64,000 bases of DNA, taken from Vitellaria paradoxa. Taxonomy: Eukaryota > Streptophyta > Magnoliopsida > Ericales > Sapotaceae. Location: assembly GCA_019916065.1 (NCBI GenBank), contig CM034241.1, positions 10,701,223 through 10,765,222 on the forward strand, given 5' to 3'. How positions within the stretch are numbered: the stretch's first letter is position 1; each line of letters opens with the position of its first letter. Position numbers and translations under genes: made by a program. Under the pieces are notes generated by a model. That model was not told where the DNA came from, searched no databases, and saw only the letters and a program-made list of their open reading frames with translations. Below are positions 35,512 to 47,094 of this stretch, piece after piece.

Positions 35512-38500
35512 TCAGCCTCTGTTGTAGAAAGGGCCACAATCTTTTGTAATTGTGAATCCACTCACTATTGTACCACCCAATGTGTAAATATAGCCAGTAG
35601 TACTCTTTCTGGTATCCAAATCACCATCCAAGTCTGCATCAACGGTAACCATGTAACCCGATCCAGTTCGTCTAAAGCAAAGTGCCATGTCCTGTAGTAC
35701 CACTCAAGTATCTAAGTATCCACTTTACTGCCTTCCAATGCTGCTTGCCTGGATACTCATGTATCTGCTAACCACTCCCACTGGCATGTGCAATGTCTGG
35801 TCTGGTACAAACCATAGCATACATTATGCTACCGATAACTGAAGCATATGGAACACGTTCCATGTAAGCCTGCTCTTCTTCGTATTTGGAGGACTGTACT
35901 TTAGTAAGTCTGAAGTGGCTAGCCAATGGGGTGCTCACTGGTTTTGCACCATCCATGCTAAACTCTTAATAATTTTCCTTGACATACTCAGCCTGTGACA
36001 ATATCCAAAATACCATTTGCTTTGTCCCTGTAAATTCTCATACCAAGGATTTTGTTGCAACTCCAAGGTCCTTCATCTCAAATTGGTTGGACAAAAGTTT
36101 CTTCAATCTTTTTATCTCTTCAATGCTAGATCCTGCGATAAGCATATCATCAACATATAAGAGTAAAATAATATAACTTTGTCAAACTTCTTGAAATAAC
36201 AGCAATGATCTGCTTGGCATCTTGTAAAACCGTGCTACACATAAACCCATCAAATTTCTTGTATACCACTGCCTAGGAGCCTGTTTCAAACCATACAAAC
36301 TTTTTCGAAGTTTTGCATACAAGCTCCTCTTTCCCTCGTGTCAAGAAACCTTGTGGTTGCTTCATGTAAATTTCATCCTCCAAATCACTATATGGAGAAA
36401 AGCCGTCTTCACATCCATTTGCTCAAGGTGCAAGTCTTCAGTAGCCATAATTCCACACCAATCTGATAGTGGTCAACTTTAAACTGGAGAGAAAATTTCA
36501 GTGTAGTCAACTCCTTCCTTTTGTTGAAATCCCTTTGCAACCAATCTGGCCTTGTAGCGTTTACTCCCATCATGTTCTTGTTAAGCCTGTAACCCACTTG
36601 TTGTGCAAAGCTTCTTACCCGCTGATAGTTCAGTCAACTCCCATGTCTAATTTGCTTTGAGTGAATTCATTTCATCCTGTATCGCTGACTCCCACTTAAT
36701 TGATCATCAACCTGCAAAGCCTCATCATAATTTTCGGGTTCACCCCCATCAGACAGTAACAAATAATGTAAAGATGGAGACCAGCGCTGTGTAGGTTTTG
36801 ACAGTCTTTCTGATCGTCTCAAAACAGGAGTAGGAGTATGTTGCTCAGTTTGTGGAATAATATTTTCAAGATTATTCTAAATCCTACTATTCAAACATCC
36901 TCACTAATCCCCTCTAACTTAACATGCTCATCACAAGTAACAGATTCAGATTCAATGTTGACTTTTCCCTATCTTTATACATTACTTTTTCATTAAATAT
37001 GACATCTCTACTTCTGATTATTTTTCGATTTTTATCATCCCAAAACCGATAACCAATTGATCAATGCCATACCCATAAAAGTACATTTAACAGATTTCGG
37101 ATCAAGTTTACTTCTATCAGCAGAGGTCAATATGCACATATGAGACCACAACCAAAAAACTTTTTTTACCTCTTTACCACTCCAAACCTCTTCTGGTAAT
37201 TCTCCATCCAATGGAACAGATGGACCACGGTTGATCAGATATGCTGTAGTGTTAACTGCATCTACCCAAAATTACTTTGGTAATCCGGCATGTATCTCAT
37301 ACTTCTAGCACGTTCATTCAGAGTTCTATCATGCGTTCAGCAACGCCATTCTGTTGAGGTGTCTTTTTAACAGTCTTCTCCATTCTAATTCCACTTTCCG
37401 CCCAATATTTCTTGAACTCATTTTCTTCATATTCCCCTCCATTGTCTGATCTCAACACTTAATTTCAGACTTGTTTCAGTCTACACCAAGGCTTTCCACC
37501 TTTTAAAGATAGCAAAAGTTTCATACTTATGTTTAGAAAATAAACCCATACCTTTCTCGTTGAGTCATCAATAAGGTAAATAGTATGATGATCCTCCAAG
37601 AGATGAAACTAGTGCAGGTCCCCACACATCTGTATGAACCAACTCCCAACTTTTCTGACTTCGGTTTCCTGCCATCCTTTGAAAAACTGACCCTCTTTTG
37701 TTTGCCGAAGATGCAATCTTCACAAAGTCAATGTCCACTTATTTCAAATCTGACAGTTTCCCCTTGTCTGCAAGTACCTTCATCCCTTTTTGACTCATAT
37801 GCCCAAGCCTTCGGTGCTATAGATTTGAGTCTTCCTTCTCACCAGCAACTGCTACTACATTCCTATTGTTTGTAGTCATGTAAAGAGTGCCTTCTTTTTG
37901 ACCACGAGCAATAACCATAGCTCCTTTGGTAATTTTTCACAAACCACCCATGAAGGTTACAACATAACCTTCATCGTCAAGTTGTCCAACAGAGATTAAA
38001 TTTCGTTTCAAACCAGGCACATGTCTGACATTCTGTATCTTCCAAACTGATCCATTTGGCAACTTGATTGTTACATCCCCTTTACCACAATCTTCAAAGG
38101 TTCATCATTCGCTAGATAAACTTTTCCGAAATCACCACCAATGTAATTGTCCATGATTTCCCTCTGTGAAGTAGAATGGAATGATGCCCCAGAATCTAAA
38201 ATCCAAGATTCAAGCGGACTGTCAATGCTTAAGATCAAAGCATCAAGAATTTCTTCTGTTGCAGCATTAGCAGACTTCTGATTTTGATCACCTTTGTTCT
38301 TATTCACTGTCGGGCAATCTGCTTTTAGATGTCCCTTCTTTCCACAGTTCCAACAGCTTCGTCCCTATCCAGTTCTTGACTTGCTTCTGTGTTGGATTTT
38401 GATCTGTTGCGATTAGGATTTCTTCCCGCTGATCTTCCTCTGAATTCTGTATTCAAGGCAGAACCTGATGTTTCCCCTAATTCTCTCCTGCGAATTTCTT

Positions 38501-39060
38501 CACTCAGAATTAAATCTCGAACATCATTGTAATTCAACTTTCCTTTTCCTAAAGAATTGCTCACTTCCGTTACAGTACCATTCCAGCTTTCTGGTAACTG
38601 GATAGAAGAATCAAAGCCCTAACCCCATCATCAAATTCAATAGATACAGAACTCAATTGTGTTAGCCACGATATTGAATTCGTTCAGATGCTCAGCCACT
38701 GAAGCGCCTTCTGTTCATCCTCAGATTAAATAGTCTGCGCATCAAATAAACTTTATTGAGGCAGAGGGTTTTTCGTACATGTTTGAGAGTGCCTGCCATT
38801 AGACCTGCTGTAGTTTCTCCTTCGCTATGTTAAACGCAACGTTACGAGACAACGTTAGCCGAATAACCCCTAGCGCTTGACGATCAAGAAGAGTTCAATC
38901 TTCATCTTCATGTTTTGCTGCTTCTTCGCTGAAAGAGGTTCATACAGATTTTTCTGATATAGATAATCTTCAATCTGCATCTTCCTAAATCTGAAATCTT
39001 GTGCTATTGAATTTATCGACTCTAACCTTTTCATCTGTAGCCATCGCTCCCACTCAAACC
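35512..39060 (-). pseudogene. Copia gag-pol, fragmented
   Basis: Minus-strand domains in order: gag (about 39060-38400, including FRKMQIEDYLYQ); a CCHC zinc knuckle of the form CWNCGKKGHLKADC (about 38360-38320); protease WILDSGASFHS (about 38205); integrase HHCC region with HRRLGHMSQKG (about 37830) and a Gly-Val-Ala-Glu-Arg-containing core end (about 37340); reverse transcriptase with the YVDD catalytic motif (about 36145); RNase H with the DADLDGDLDTRKSTTG signature (about 35640-35580). The reading frame is broken by many frameshifts and some stops. No single frame covers more than about 100 codons, so it is not functional as assembled. Confidence 0.9.
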
Positions 39061-39063
39061 AAT

Positions 39064-39075
39064 GCTCTGATACCA
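39064..39075 (-). other. Primer binding site, initiator Met tRNA
   Basis: The minus strand reads TGGTATCAGAGC, complementary to the 3' end of plant initiator methionine tRNA, two bases inside the 5' LTR. Confidence 0.9.
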
Positions 39076-39077
39076 GT

Positions 39078-39445
39078 TGTTGGGAATTAGTCCTTCCTAA
39101 CCAGGATCGATGAGAAATGAAAATAACAAAACGAAAATATTGAATCAAAATAACAATCACACAGAGAAACACAAGGATTTACGTGGTTCATCCAGAATAG
39201 GGCTACGTCCACGGCTGCTGCAGTCTTTCACTATGATCTGAAAATTACAACTCTCGTTCCTCCTCTGTTGTACAATGGGATGGGTGCCCCCCTTATCTAT
39301 TTATAAGTATAGAATTAGGGTTACACGGAAACACAAGAAAATTACCAAAAGTACCCACCACACTTGGGGGAAGACCCCCCCAAACCCCCCTGTTGGACCC
39401 TAGGGTTTAAGTGAACAGTACTTATCAGGGTCCACCGACCCAACA
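39078..39445 (-). repeat. Copia 5' LTR
   Basis: 368 bp, paired with 34753-35113. Both carry 'gggctacgtccacggctgct' and the TATA-bearing 'ctatttataagtatag' segment. Confidence 0.93.
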
Positions 39446-39456
39446 TATTCGTGTAG

Positions 39457-39540
39457 GCTCAAGTTGATCCAACCCCTATTCAACGTGGAATAAGGCTATT
39501 GATAAATTCTCAAATGGATGATGGTGATTTCCCTCAGCAG
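39457..39540 (+). CDS. OSC exon 17
   Basis: 84 nt, 28 codons, open. It encodes [20 protein letters not shown] and then DDGDFPQQ, with a QW-type repeat. The acceptor GTGTAG lies only 11 bp from the copia LTR end, so the insertion just missed the splice site. Confidence 0.93.
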
Positions 39541-39697
39541 GTAATGATGAATTACATATATTTATCCTCTTCGTTGATCTATTTCTACTTTCATAAACAC
39601 TCATAAGCTAAATTGTAAGTAAGTTTTTAAAGTTATTAAATGTTAAAAATCAATTAGAACTAATTTTTTAATTAGTGATTAATAATATTGGTTTCAG

Positions 39698-39828
39698 GAA
39701 ATTACTGGAGTATTCATATCTTCCCAATATGGGCTCTTGGTGAATATCGTTGCCATATTCTGTGTGCATACCAGTCTGTACTAGATACTGAAGAGATGGA
39801 AGAACAACCAAACAACCAAATGGATTGA
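39698..39828 (+). CDS. OSC exon 18 (last), ~37-base deletion
   Basis: 131 nt to the TGA. It opens EITGVF and then jumps to IFPIWALGEYR-like codons in another frame. About 13 conserved residues (the NC-x-x-x-Y-S-x-YRN region of OSCs) are missing, a loss of about 37 nt near 39716. Read in the family frame, the exon continues to an unusually long C-terminal tail rich in Glu, Gln and Asn and stops at 39826-39828. Confidence 0.85.
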
Positions 39829-41752
39829 CTTGCATTACTACGTACTTTTTTTACATGTGTGAAGTATGCTTCTTCACACATACAATATATGATTAGATAT
39901 ACCATTTTGTTACAAGTATATTGTTACTGATACATTGTTTGGAACTAGTTAAATATGTCATGATGCAGAAATTTGTCGCACCCATGATTTCCTGTAAATC
40001 GTGATGTAGGCAAAACACATATATATCATATATCAAATAAGCCCACCTAATTAGAGCATAATCATAGAATAAATAAACAAAATTGGTCTCATATTTACAA
40101 AATAATAAGTTAAGGCTCCATAGCCCCTACAACTTCACTGAAGACAATATAAAATATTTAGACTCCTTTCATCAAAGCACATAGCTTCTAAAATATTATA
40201 CAAAGGTTGAATAGACTGGGATAGCTAAGCCTCCTCACTTGGCAGTTTGACCTGCCTATCAAACATGGTCCTATCAAAACCTATGTTAGGTTTACATTTG
40301 TAATTAACAAATTAATGGACAAAACAATAATTTAAAACTTGTACTTTTAGGCATTAGCTAAGTTGTCATAGGCATAGGTTAGAAAGGTTTCTCAATATTT
40401 AAGGAGTTTCATAATAGTTACAGAGGTTGAAAAGGTTTGCTAATGCTTAGGGGGGATGGAAATATCTTAAGGAAGGTTTCCTAATATTCAAAGAGATTGG
40501 AAAGTTTCCTAAATGATTATGAAAATAAAAATTATACAATCCTGTGAAGGATTGAATTACTTAAGTGCTCTATAAATAGAAGCCTTCTCCTAGGGTTTCT
40601 ACACAAAAAAACGTGATACTAAAAGCTGCCACTTTGCTTCAAGAGTCTTCTTCATCTCTTAGTTAAATAACTTTATACTTTGGTGTTTTAATCTTTAAAG
40701 ATTTGAAAATTGGTCTCTTACTAGGGAGGGTATATATGGATTCGATTGTCACTTTGTGGTCATAAACTTTGTAACTAGTTTGTTATAGTGAAATAAGCGT
40801 GCATATTCCTTTATTTAGGATTCGTGATTTTTTTTGGTTTGAGTTTCCATGTTAAAATCCTTGTGTCTCTTTAACTTTTTTGCTGTGTTGTGTGATTGTT
40901 TTATCGATAATATGCTTAAGCTATTTTCAACCTGTAACAAAGTCTCTAAGGTTGCGAGTATCCACACAGATGTGCCCACTAATAACAGTAAGGTCAAGTT
41001 TTATCATACCACTAAGATGAAATAAAATAACAGATCTCCATCATGTATTAATCAATGCAATTCCAACAAGTTACAATCATAATTGAATCAGTATTAGCAT
41101 TTTATAATTCGGATGTCAATTGGACGAGTACAAAAGGGTGCCTGGTCTGTTCAAACCATTAACAAACTGTCGAAAAATACCCTAAGACAGGATTGGGATT
41201 AAAATTTAAGACCCATACAAGTTTAGGATAGGTTTGGAATTTGCTTAGAGGATACCGATACCTATTTATACTTATTAATAAATGTAATATATAATTATAT
41301 AGTTACAAATTTATCCTTAAGATATAATTACTTAAAAGTTTTGGGCCTATGGTAATTTATGAAAATTTTCCTAACTTTTGTCCTAGGTGATATTTATCAC
41401 TAAATTACCCTAACATTTGAAATAATTATATTAGCCTACCTTATTATTTTATAAAATTTAAAGTCGCGAAAGTCATAATTATGTGATGAGTTTCTAAGTA
41501 TAGTTTATTTAAGTTGTTGTCACATACAAAGATTTTTTTAAGTATTTATATAAATTTTACTATATAGTATTACTAGATTTATATTAAGATTGAGGATTGA
41601 TGGTGTAATATTAGCATAGTTTCTAAAATTTGATAAATTATTCTCTTTGGAATCTTAAATCGATCCTAAAAGATGATAAGTCTTAAGAGGTAATCCTAAC
41701 TTATTGTTTATGCCTTAGTAAGAAGTTGTGTTGGGGTATGATCTTTGATGTA

Positions 41753-41785
<33 letters not shown>

Positions 41786-44059
41786 CACACATTTAATTAG
41801 GATAAGGAATTATATAAATTGGCAATTTTACCTTTATAAAATTTTATAAATAACTAGTGTACTTAACGGGTTTGTCAATGCGATTTTCACGTAATCTTAC
41901 CAATTGTGCTTAATTGGGTTTTACATGTAATCTAGCCAATTATACTTAATCGGGATTCGCATATTTGGGACAAGTTTGGGATGGGATGGGTTTGAGTTTC
42001 CAATTACAAAACAAATGGATTTTATAATAGTAATCATTAATTCGGTGGGTACCCTACCCATTTACATTTCTACTTATAATCATATCATCTACATAGTCTT
42101 AGTATAACATTTTTGTTATTATCACAGAAAATATAACTCTTTAGGTTAGGTAATCTGCAAGACCATCCCAAACATCGATACCCTGTCCAAATATATAATC
42201 TCGCACATAGCTGGGAAGTGGCGTACCATCTCTTATGTATAGTTCCGAGATGTACTCACACATTCCTCGCACACAGCTAATGAGGATTTATCCTCGTGCA
42301 TAGTTCTAGGATAAATATTTTAACCTTAGGTATCTGCATCATTATGTAAGTTACTAGCTTATTGGTACTATAAGGTTTTATGATGGCAAATCTAAACAAA
42401 TCTTGAATTAAATATTGCAGATATATATGTTTCCCAATTTGGACAGGAAAAGAATTATTCTCAAATTCAAAAGATCTACATATTACCAAAAGGTGACAAA
42501 TTGTAATCCAAGTCAAAGTAGAATCCTACACTGACAAACTCAATCGTATAAAATGCAAAATTCTAGTATGCATCTCAAGTAGATTGCAGAGAGTAAGTGG
42601 CTGTGCCACATTGGCGCTAGGAACCTGTAAGATGCGCGAGGGTTTACCTATATTGATTTTTAGCTTGTAACAAATTCCAATAGACCTCATAGCTTGGCCG
42701 CTTGATGCGTGAAGGATAGAGTTGCTGGCATTGGCACCGCATAAAGAACTTGATGGTTTAGACTATAAAGATTCTTAAAATATTGAGTTTCCAATTTAGC
42801 CAAGTTAGGGTTGTGTCTGTAACTCTCTATATATACATGACCTTAATGTACACGTAAACTCGGGACATATTATAGAGATTTAGAGAGAGATTTTATTTGT
42901 GAGAGTTTAATAGTCTTGCTCTTATTTTCTTTATTCTTTCTTTACTTTCTATGTGACTCAAAAAGTCTATTTGTTAGGGCTTATTAAGTGATTTGAGCAA
43001 GAGTGACAAAAGGATTGTGCGAGCCTGAGGGTTTTTCTAGATGTAGTATTTCGAGGTAGTCAGAGATCTTAATCCAAATCGATGGATCCACTATGTGAAG
43101 GAGAGTATGAACATTCAAGTATATATTTTCCCCTTCAAACAAATCACAAAATCAAATATTAAATTTGACGCACCAAATGAATTGAGAGCAAATTTTTTTT
43201 ATTTTTATTTTTAAAATTTTCTTTGAGATTTCTCAGTTAATTTTCATCCATCCAAATTTTTCTTTTATCCCTTTTAAGGTCTTGGCGGCTTTCACACACT
43301 TATGGGTAGGTAGCCATTTTCTCTATATCGTCATTTCCTAGTGGGAGGTTATTTTGATGGCCGACATTTCAATAGGGTGGCTACACTCTATCCCTATTGA
43401 TAGCCCTTTCCAAGACAGGATACAATTATTCTTACATTGCTCTTCATCATTTTTTAAATGCATCAAATATTAACTTAAAATTCATAGATAAGAAGATAGA
43501 AATATACATACAAAATCAATCAAGTGTTTAAATAAGCACATCAAAATGAGAAAATTCATAAAATATTGCTTTACAATTTGAAAGAAAGCATACATTCTTA
43601 ATCTTTTGCAATAAATTTGACTGAATGGTTGATGCACATGAAAGGAGATAGAAGTTATAAAATATTTTCAAATCAAATATTGAACTCCTATACTTCCTTT
43701 ATCTTTAAAAATTAGGGATATGAACAAATACCTAAAAACTTCCTAAGAGATTCGAAGCGAAAAGCATCTAAGGGTTTGGTGAAAAGATCAGATTTTCGAA
43801 CCCAAATAGCCCTAATTTTAGGAAAGATGGTCTTGACAATACATTTTGTCTTGGCTTTTTATTAAAGTTTGAATTTTTTCTTTGAAAACTTTTCATATTT
43901 TGGCTTTTAAAAATTCAAATTCTTTGACTTTTGAAATTGACATGGATTTTTAGAAATATTAATTTTTAGGAAAATCAGAAGAAGATTGAAACATATTTAT
44001 CACGAGAACTCTAGCATTTTGAATTTTAGAAAAATTTTTTAAATGGTTCGAAGGAAATC
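39829..44059. other. Non-coding region downstream of OSC
   Basis: OSC 3' flank, then AT-rich DNA. Two segments look LTR- or promoter-derived, with TATA-like boxes followed by T-rich leaders (CTATAAATAGAAG near 40568; TATATATACATG near 42827). A (TA)n run lies at 41757-41783. No host gene is visible. Confidence 0.5.
41108..42072. mobile_element. Possible hAT-like relic
   Basis: The left side has GGATGTCAATTGGACGAGTA and the right side GGGTACCCTACCCATTTACA, which resembles the left motif when reverse-complemented. The interior is AT-rich and non-coding. No target duplication was established. Confidence 0.3.
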
Positions 44060-44968
44060 CATTGAGTTTATGAGCTTATGACAATTAGACTGAAAATGGC
44101 CTTTGATGCTGCAATGGTCACACATAAGTATGAAGGGTTAGAGATTAGCAAAACATGTACCTTTCACCTTGGGAAGAGGGCATAGTTGAGGTACATAGTT
44201 GAGATATAAACTTTAGAGCACTCCTCTTTGGTGGTGCTGCATGCTTTGGAGAAGTTTTTGAAGCTTCTGCATACTTTGGGGCAATTTTTGGAGCTTCTAA
44301 AAATGAGATGCTATAGATATGGTCTTCTCTTTATTGTATTCTATGCAAAATTTGTCTCTATGTCACCTTTGCTTACTCCAAATCTTATCTATCACATTTA
44401 AGCTAGTTTTGATCTTCTCAATTATGTTGCTATCATGCTTTATCTTCTTTTCCAGCTCCTTGATTTTTGCTTGAAGTTCCCTAATAACTTTCTCCTTTTC
44501 TTCAATTTGTTTGTTCTTCTTGTCAATCTTTGCTTTTATCTTTTCTGCACTTTGAGACTAAGAATTTTTACCAGATTCCAAAAAAATAGTTTACCTATAA
44601 GTTTTCATTCTCAATCTTCAATACATCTCACTTATTCTTCACTATACTATTCCTTTGATGCTGATCTTTTTTTTTTTTTTTTTTTTTGTTTCTTCAGCCC
44701 ACTACATTCCTTGAAAAGTTGATTGTATGTTTTTTTGAAGGTTGCTGTCAAATTCATCTTCAGAATCATTATTCTTGTGATTTGAAAATTTAGCGTCACT
44801 TAGGGAGCCAAAGAGTGTTCTTGCAAAAGAAGTGTGAGAAGCTAAAAAGTAATAAAATTACCTTCATTTTCTAAAGAGTCTAAGGCGTTAAAATCCCCTT
44901 CACATGGTGGATCTATCAATTCAGATTAAGATCTCATTCAAGAACATAAAGTGACCACTCTAATACCA
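44060..44968 (-). pseudogene. Copia-type gag remnant with PBS
   Basis: On the minus strand, a PBS-like TGGTATTAGAGT (44957-44968) is followed by broken gag frames. These include a Lys/Glu-rich coiled-coil segment (about 44560-44390, for example QIEEKEKVIRELQAKIKELE) and a CCHC zinc knuckle, CDHCSIKGHFQSNC (about 44142-44100). A long gag with a coiled coil and one knuckle fits the SIRE/Maximus copia lineage, but this is inference. The 5' LTR is missing: the junction at about 44985 runs straight into an Athila-type pol on the other strand. Confidence 0.6.
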
Positions 44969-45004
44969 ATTGAGAAACTTGGAGAAAGTCTTGGTTCGCT
45001 GTGA

Positions 45005-47094
45005 GGAGAGCAACCTAGTACCTAATTGGGAGAAATGCCATTTCATGGTAAATTAAGGGATAGTCTTGGGACACATTATCTTATCTAAAGGGGGAAGGTC
45101 GATAAGGCGAAAGTTGAACTCATAGAGAAATTACCTCCTCCAACTTGTGTTAAGGATGTAAGATCTTTTCTTGGACATGCTAGATTTTATAGTAGGTTCA
45201 TCTAATCTTTTAGCTCCATAGCTTGTCCGTTATGTGGCTTACTTTCTAAGGATGCTCCATTTAAATAGATGTCTGAGTGTCAAAGGGCGTTTGACTGGTT
45301 AAAGACCATGCTTACTATTACACCTATAATTTAAAGTTCATATTGGTCTTTCCTTGCCTTTTGAGCTCATCTATGATGCAGGTGACTATGTAGTAGAGGC
45401 TATTTTGGGGCTAAGGAAAACGAGCAAACCTCATGTCATTTATTATGCTAGCAAGACTTTTAATGAGGCTCAATTGAATTACACCACCACTGAGAAGGAA
45501 TTGCTAGCTGTAGTATTTGCTCTTGACAAGTTTAGGTCTTATTTGGTAGGTTCCCATGTCACAGTGTTCACAGAACATGTAGCCCTAAAATATCTTGTTT
45601 GGAAACAAGAGGCTAAACCTCGTCTCATTATTTGGATTCTGCTCTTATAAGAGTTTGACTTAGAAATTAAGGATAAGAAAGGAGTATAAAATATGGTAGC
45701 CGATCATTTGTCTAGGTTGCCATCTTATGTATCTGACCATAGTAACTTACCAATAGAGGAGCATTTTCTAGATGAACATAATATGCATGTGAGCTCCAAT
45801 CTCAGGATTACTGCCCTTGGTATTTAGACATTGCCAACTTTTTGGTGACTGGCCTTATACCCTCACATTAGACTGAGATTAATAAAAGGAAATTTTTATG
45901 AAATATGCATAATTTCTTTTAGGATGAGCCATACCTTTACAAATATTGCCTGGATCAAATTGTTAGGCATTGCATCCCTCAAACTAAAGTATGTAGTTTC
46001 ATTGAGTTTTGACATTCCCAAGCAAATGGGGGCCACTTTTCCTCAAAGAAAACAGTCGATAAGATTCTTCAAAGTAGATTTTATTGGCCCTTGCTTTCTA
46101 GGGATATTTATGATTATTGCCTTAAGTATGACCAGCGCCCCCTTTCTAAGCAGAACGAGATGCCTTGGAACCTTATAATCATTTTAGAGATTTTTGACTA
46201 TTAGGGCATTAATTTTATAGGACCATTTCCTAAGTCGTTTGGATTTGAGTTCATACTTGTGGCTATAGATTATGTCTCCAAATGGGTGGAAACCATTGCA
46301 ACTCGCACCAATGACCACTAGGTGGTGGTTAAGTTTTCGAAGAAGTTTATCTTCTCATGCTTTAGGATGCCTCAGGCCATCATTAGTGATAGAGGCAAGC
46401 ATTTTTGTAACAAGCCTGTTGGTGTCCTGCTGCATAATTACAGTATGACACATAAGGTGGGTACCTCATACCACCGATAGAGTAGTGGCCAAGCAGAGTT
46501 GGCAAATGGGGAGATTAAGGGCATACTTAGAAGACTGTCAACCCCACACGCACGAATTGGTTTTGTGTCTAATTGATGCTTTATGGGCTTTTGGATGGCA
46601 TATAAGACTATTTTAGGAATGTCTCCCTACCGCCTTGTCTTTAGCAAAGCTTGCCACCTACCCGTTCAGATAGAGCATAGGGCCTCCCGGGTAATTTGGC
46701 AGTTTAATGAAAGTTTGGGTGATGCCGGTATTCTTTGGAAGCTACAATTGAATAAACTTGAAGAGTTACGTAATGATGCTTTTGAGAATGCAAAGATCAC
46801 CAAGGACAAAATGAAAGACTCACATGACAAGCACATTTCTAGGAAGTCTTTTCATATAAGCCAAAAAATCTTGATGTGCAATTCTAGGTTACATCTCTTT
46901 CTAGGCAAACCTCGGTCTAGATGGTTTGGTCCAATTATCATCACCTCCATTTTAGAGCATCGTGTGTGTAAGGTTCACAATCCACACAATGACACCACTT
47001 TCAAAGTGAATGCCCATCGTCACAAGCCATATTTGGATAACTTTGTGGTTGAGATTGAGATGTGGGAGATCTCTGACCCTTCCCCTTTTGATTG
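45005..47094 (+). pseudogene. Athila/Tat-type pol remnant
   Basis: Visible pieces are the RT end (NLVPNWEKCHFMV near 45012; DVRSFLGHARFYSRFI near 45150), RNase H with [20 protein letters not shown] and [19 protein letters not shown] (45354-45650), an integrase core with [20 protein letters not shown] (about 46225) and AIISDRGKHFC (about 46380), and the integrase C-terminal part with GMSPYRLVFSKACHLPV (46583-47094). Numerous in-frame stops and frameshifts separate the pieces. Confidence 0.85.

Larger units (their letters stand above)
34753..39445 (-). mobile_element. Ty1-copia retrotransposon in OSC intron 16
   Basis: A complete but decayed 4.7-kb element with two LTRs (34753-35113 and 39078-39445), both TGTTGG...CCAACA. 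A perfect 5-bp duplication, TATTC, flanks it (34748-34752 and 39446-39450). A PBS for initiator Met tRNA lies at 39064-39075 and a polypurine tract next to the 3' LTR. The domain order is gag, protease, integrase, reverse transcriptase, RNase H, which defines copia. It is antisense to the OSC gene. The LTRs differ at roughly one position in twenty, mostly by short indels, so the insertion is not very recent if the sequence is correct. Confidence 0.95.
11869..39828 (+). pseudogene. Oxidosqualene cyclase, lupeol synthase-like, disrupted
   Basis: OSCs cyclise (S)-2,3-oxidosqualene to triterpene or sterol skeletons at the ER membrane. Seventeen exons with GT-AG borders cover about residue 66 to the C-terminus of a protein that is usually about 760 residues long. 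QW-type repeats are visible in exons 2, 3/4, 14/15 and 17. The catalytic DCTAE is in exon 10. The product-influencing MLCYCR in exon 6 is the lupeol-synthase form; beta-amyrin synthases have MWCYCR. Exon 1 is missing. Frame breaks, judged against family length: -2 near 29434 (exon 7), -1 near 33015 (exon 13), -1 near 34001 and -1 near 34060 (exon 15), -1 near 34271 and -1 near 34290 (exon 16), about -37 near 39716 (exon 18). Intron 4 holds a hAT/CACTA nest and intron 16 a copia element. As assembled it cannot encode a full enzyme. Some 1-base losses lie in homopolymers and may be assembly errors. Confidence 0.9.
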
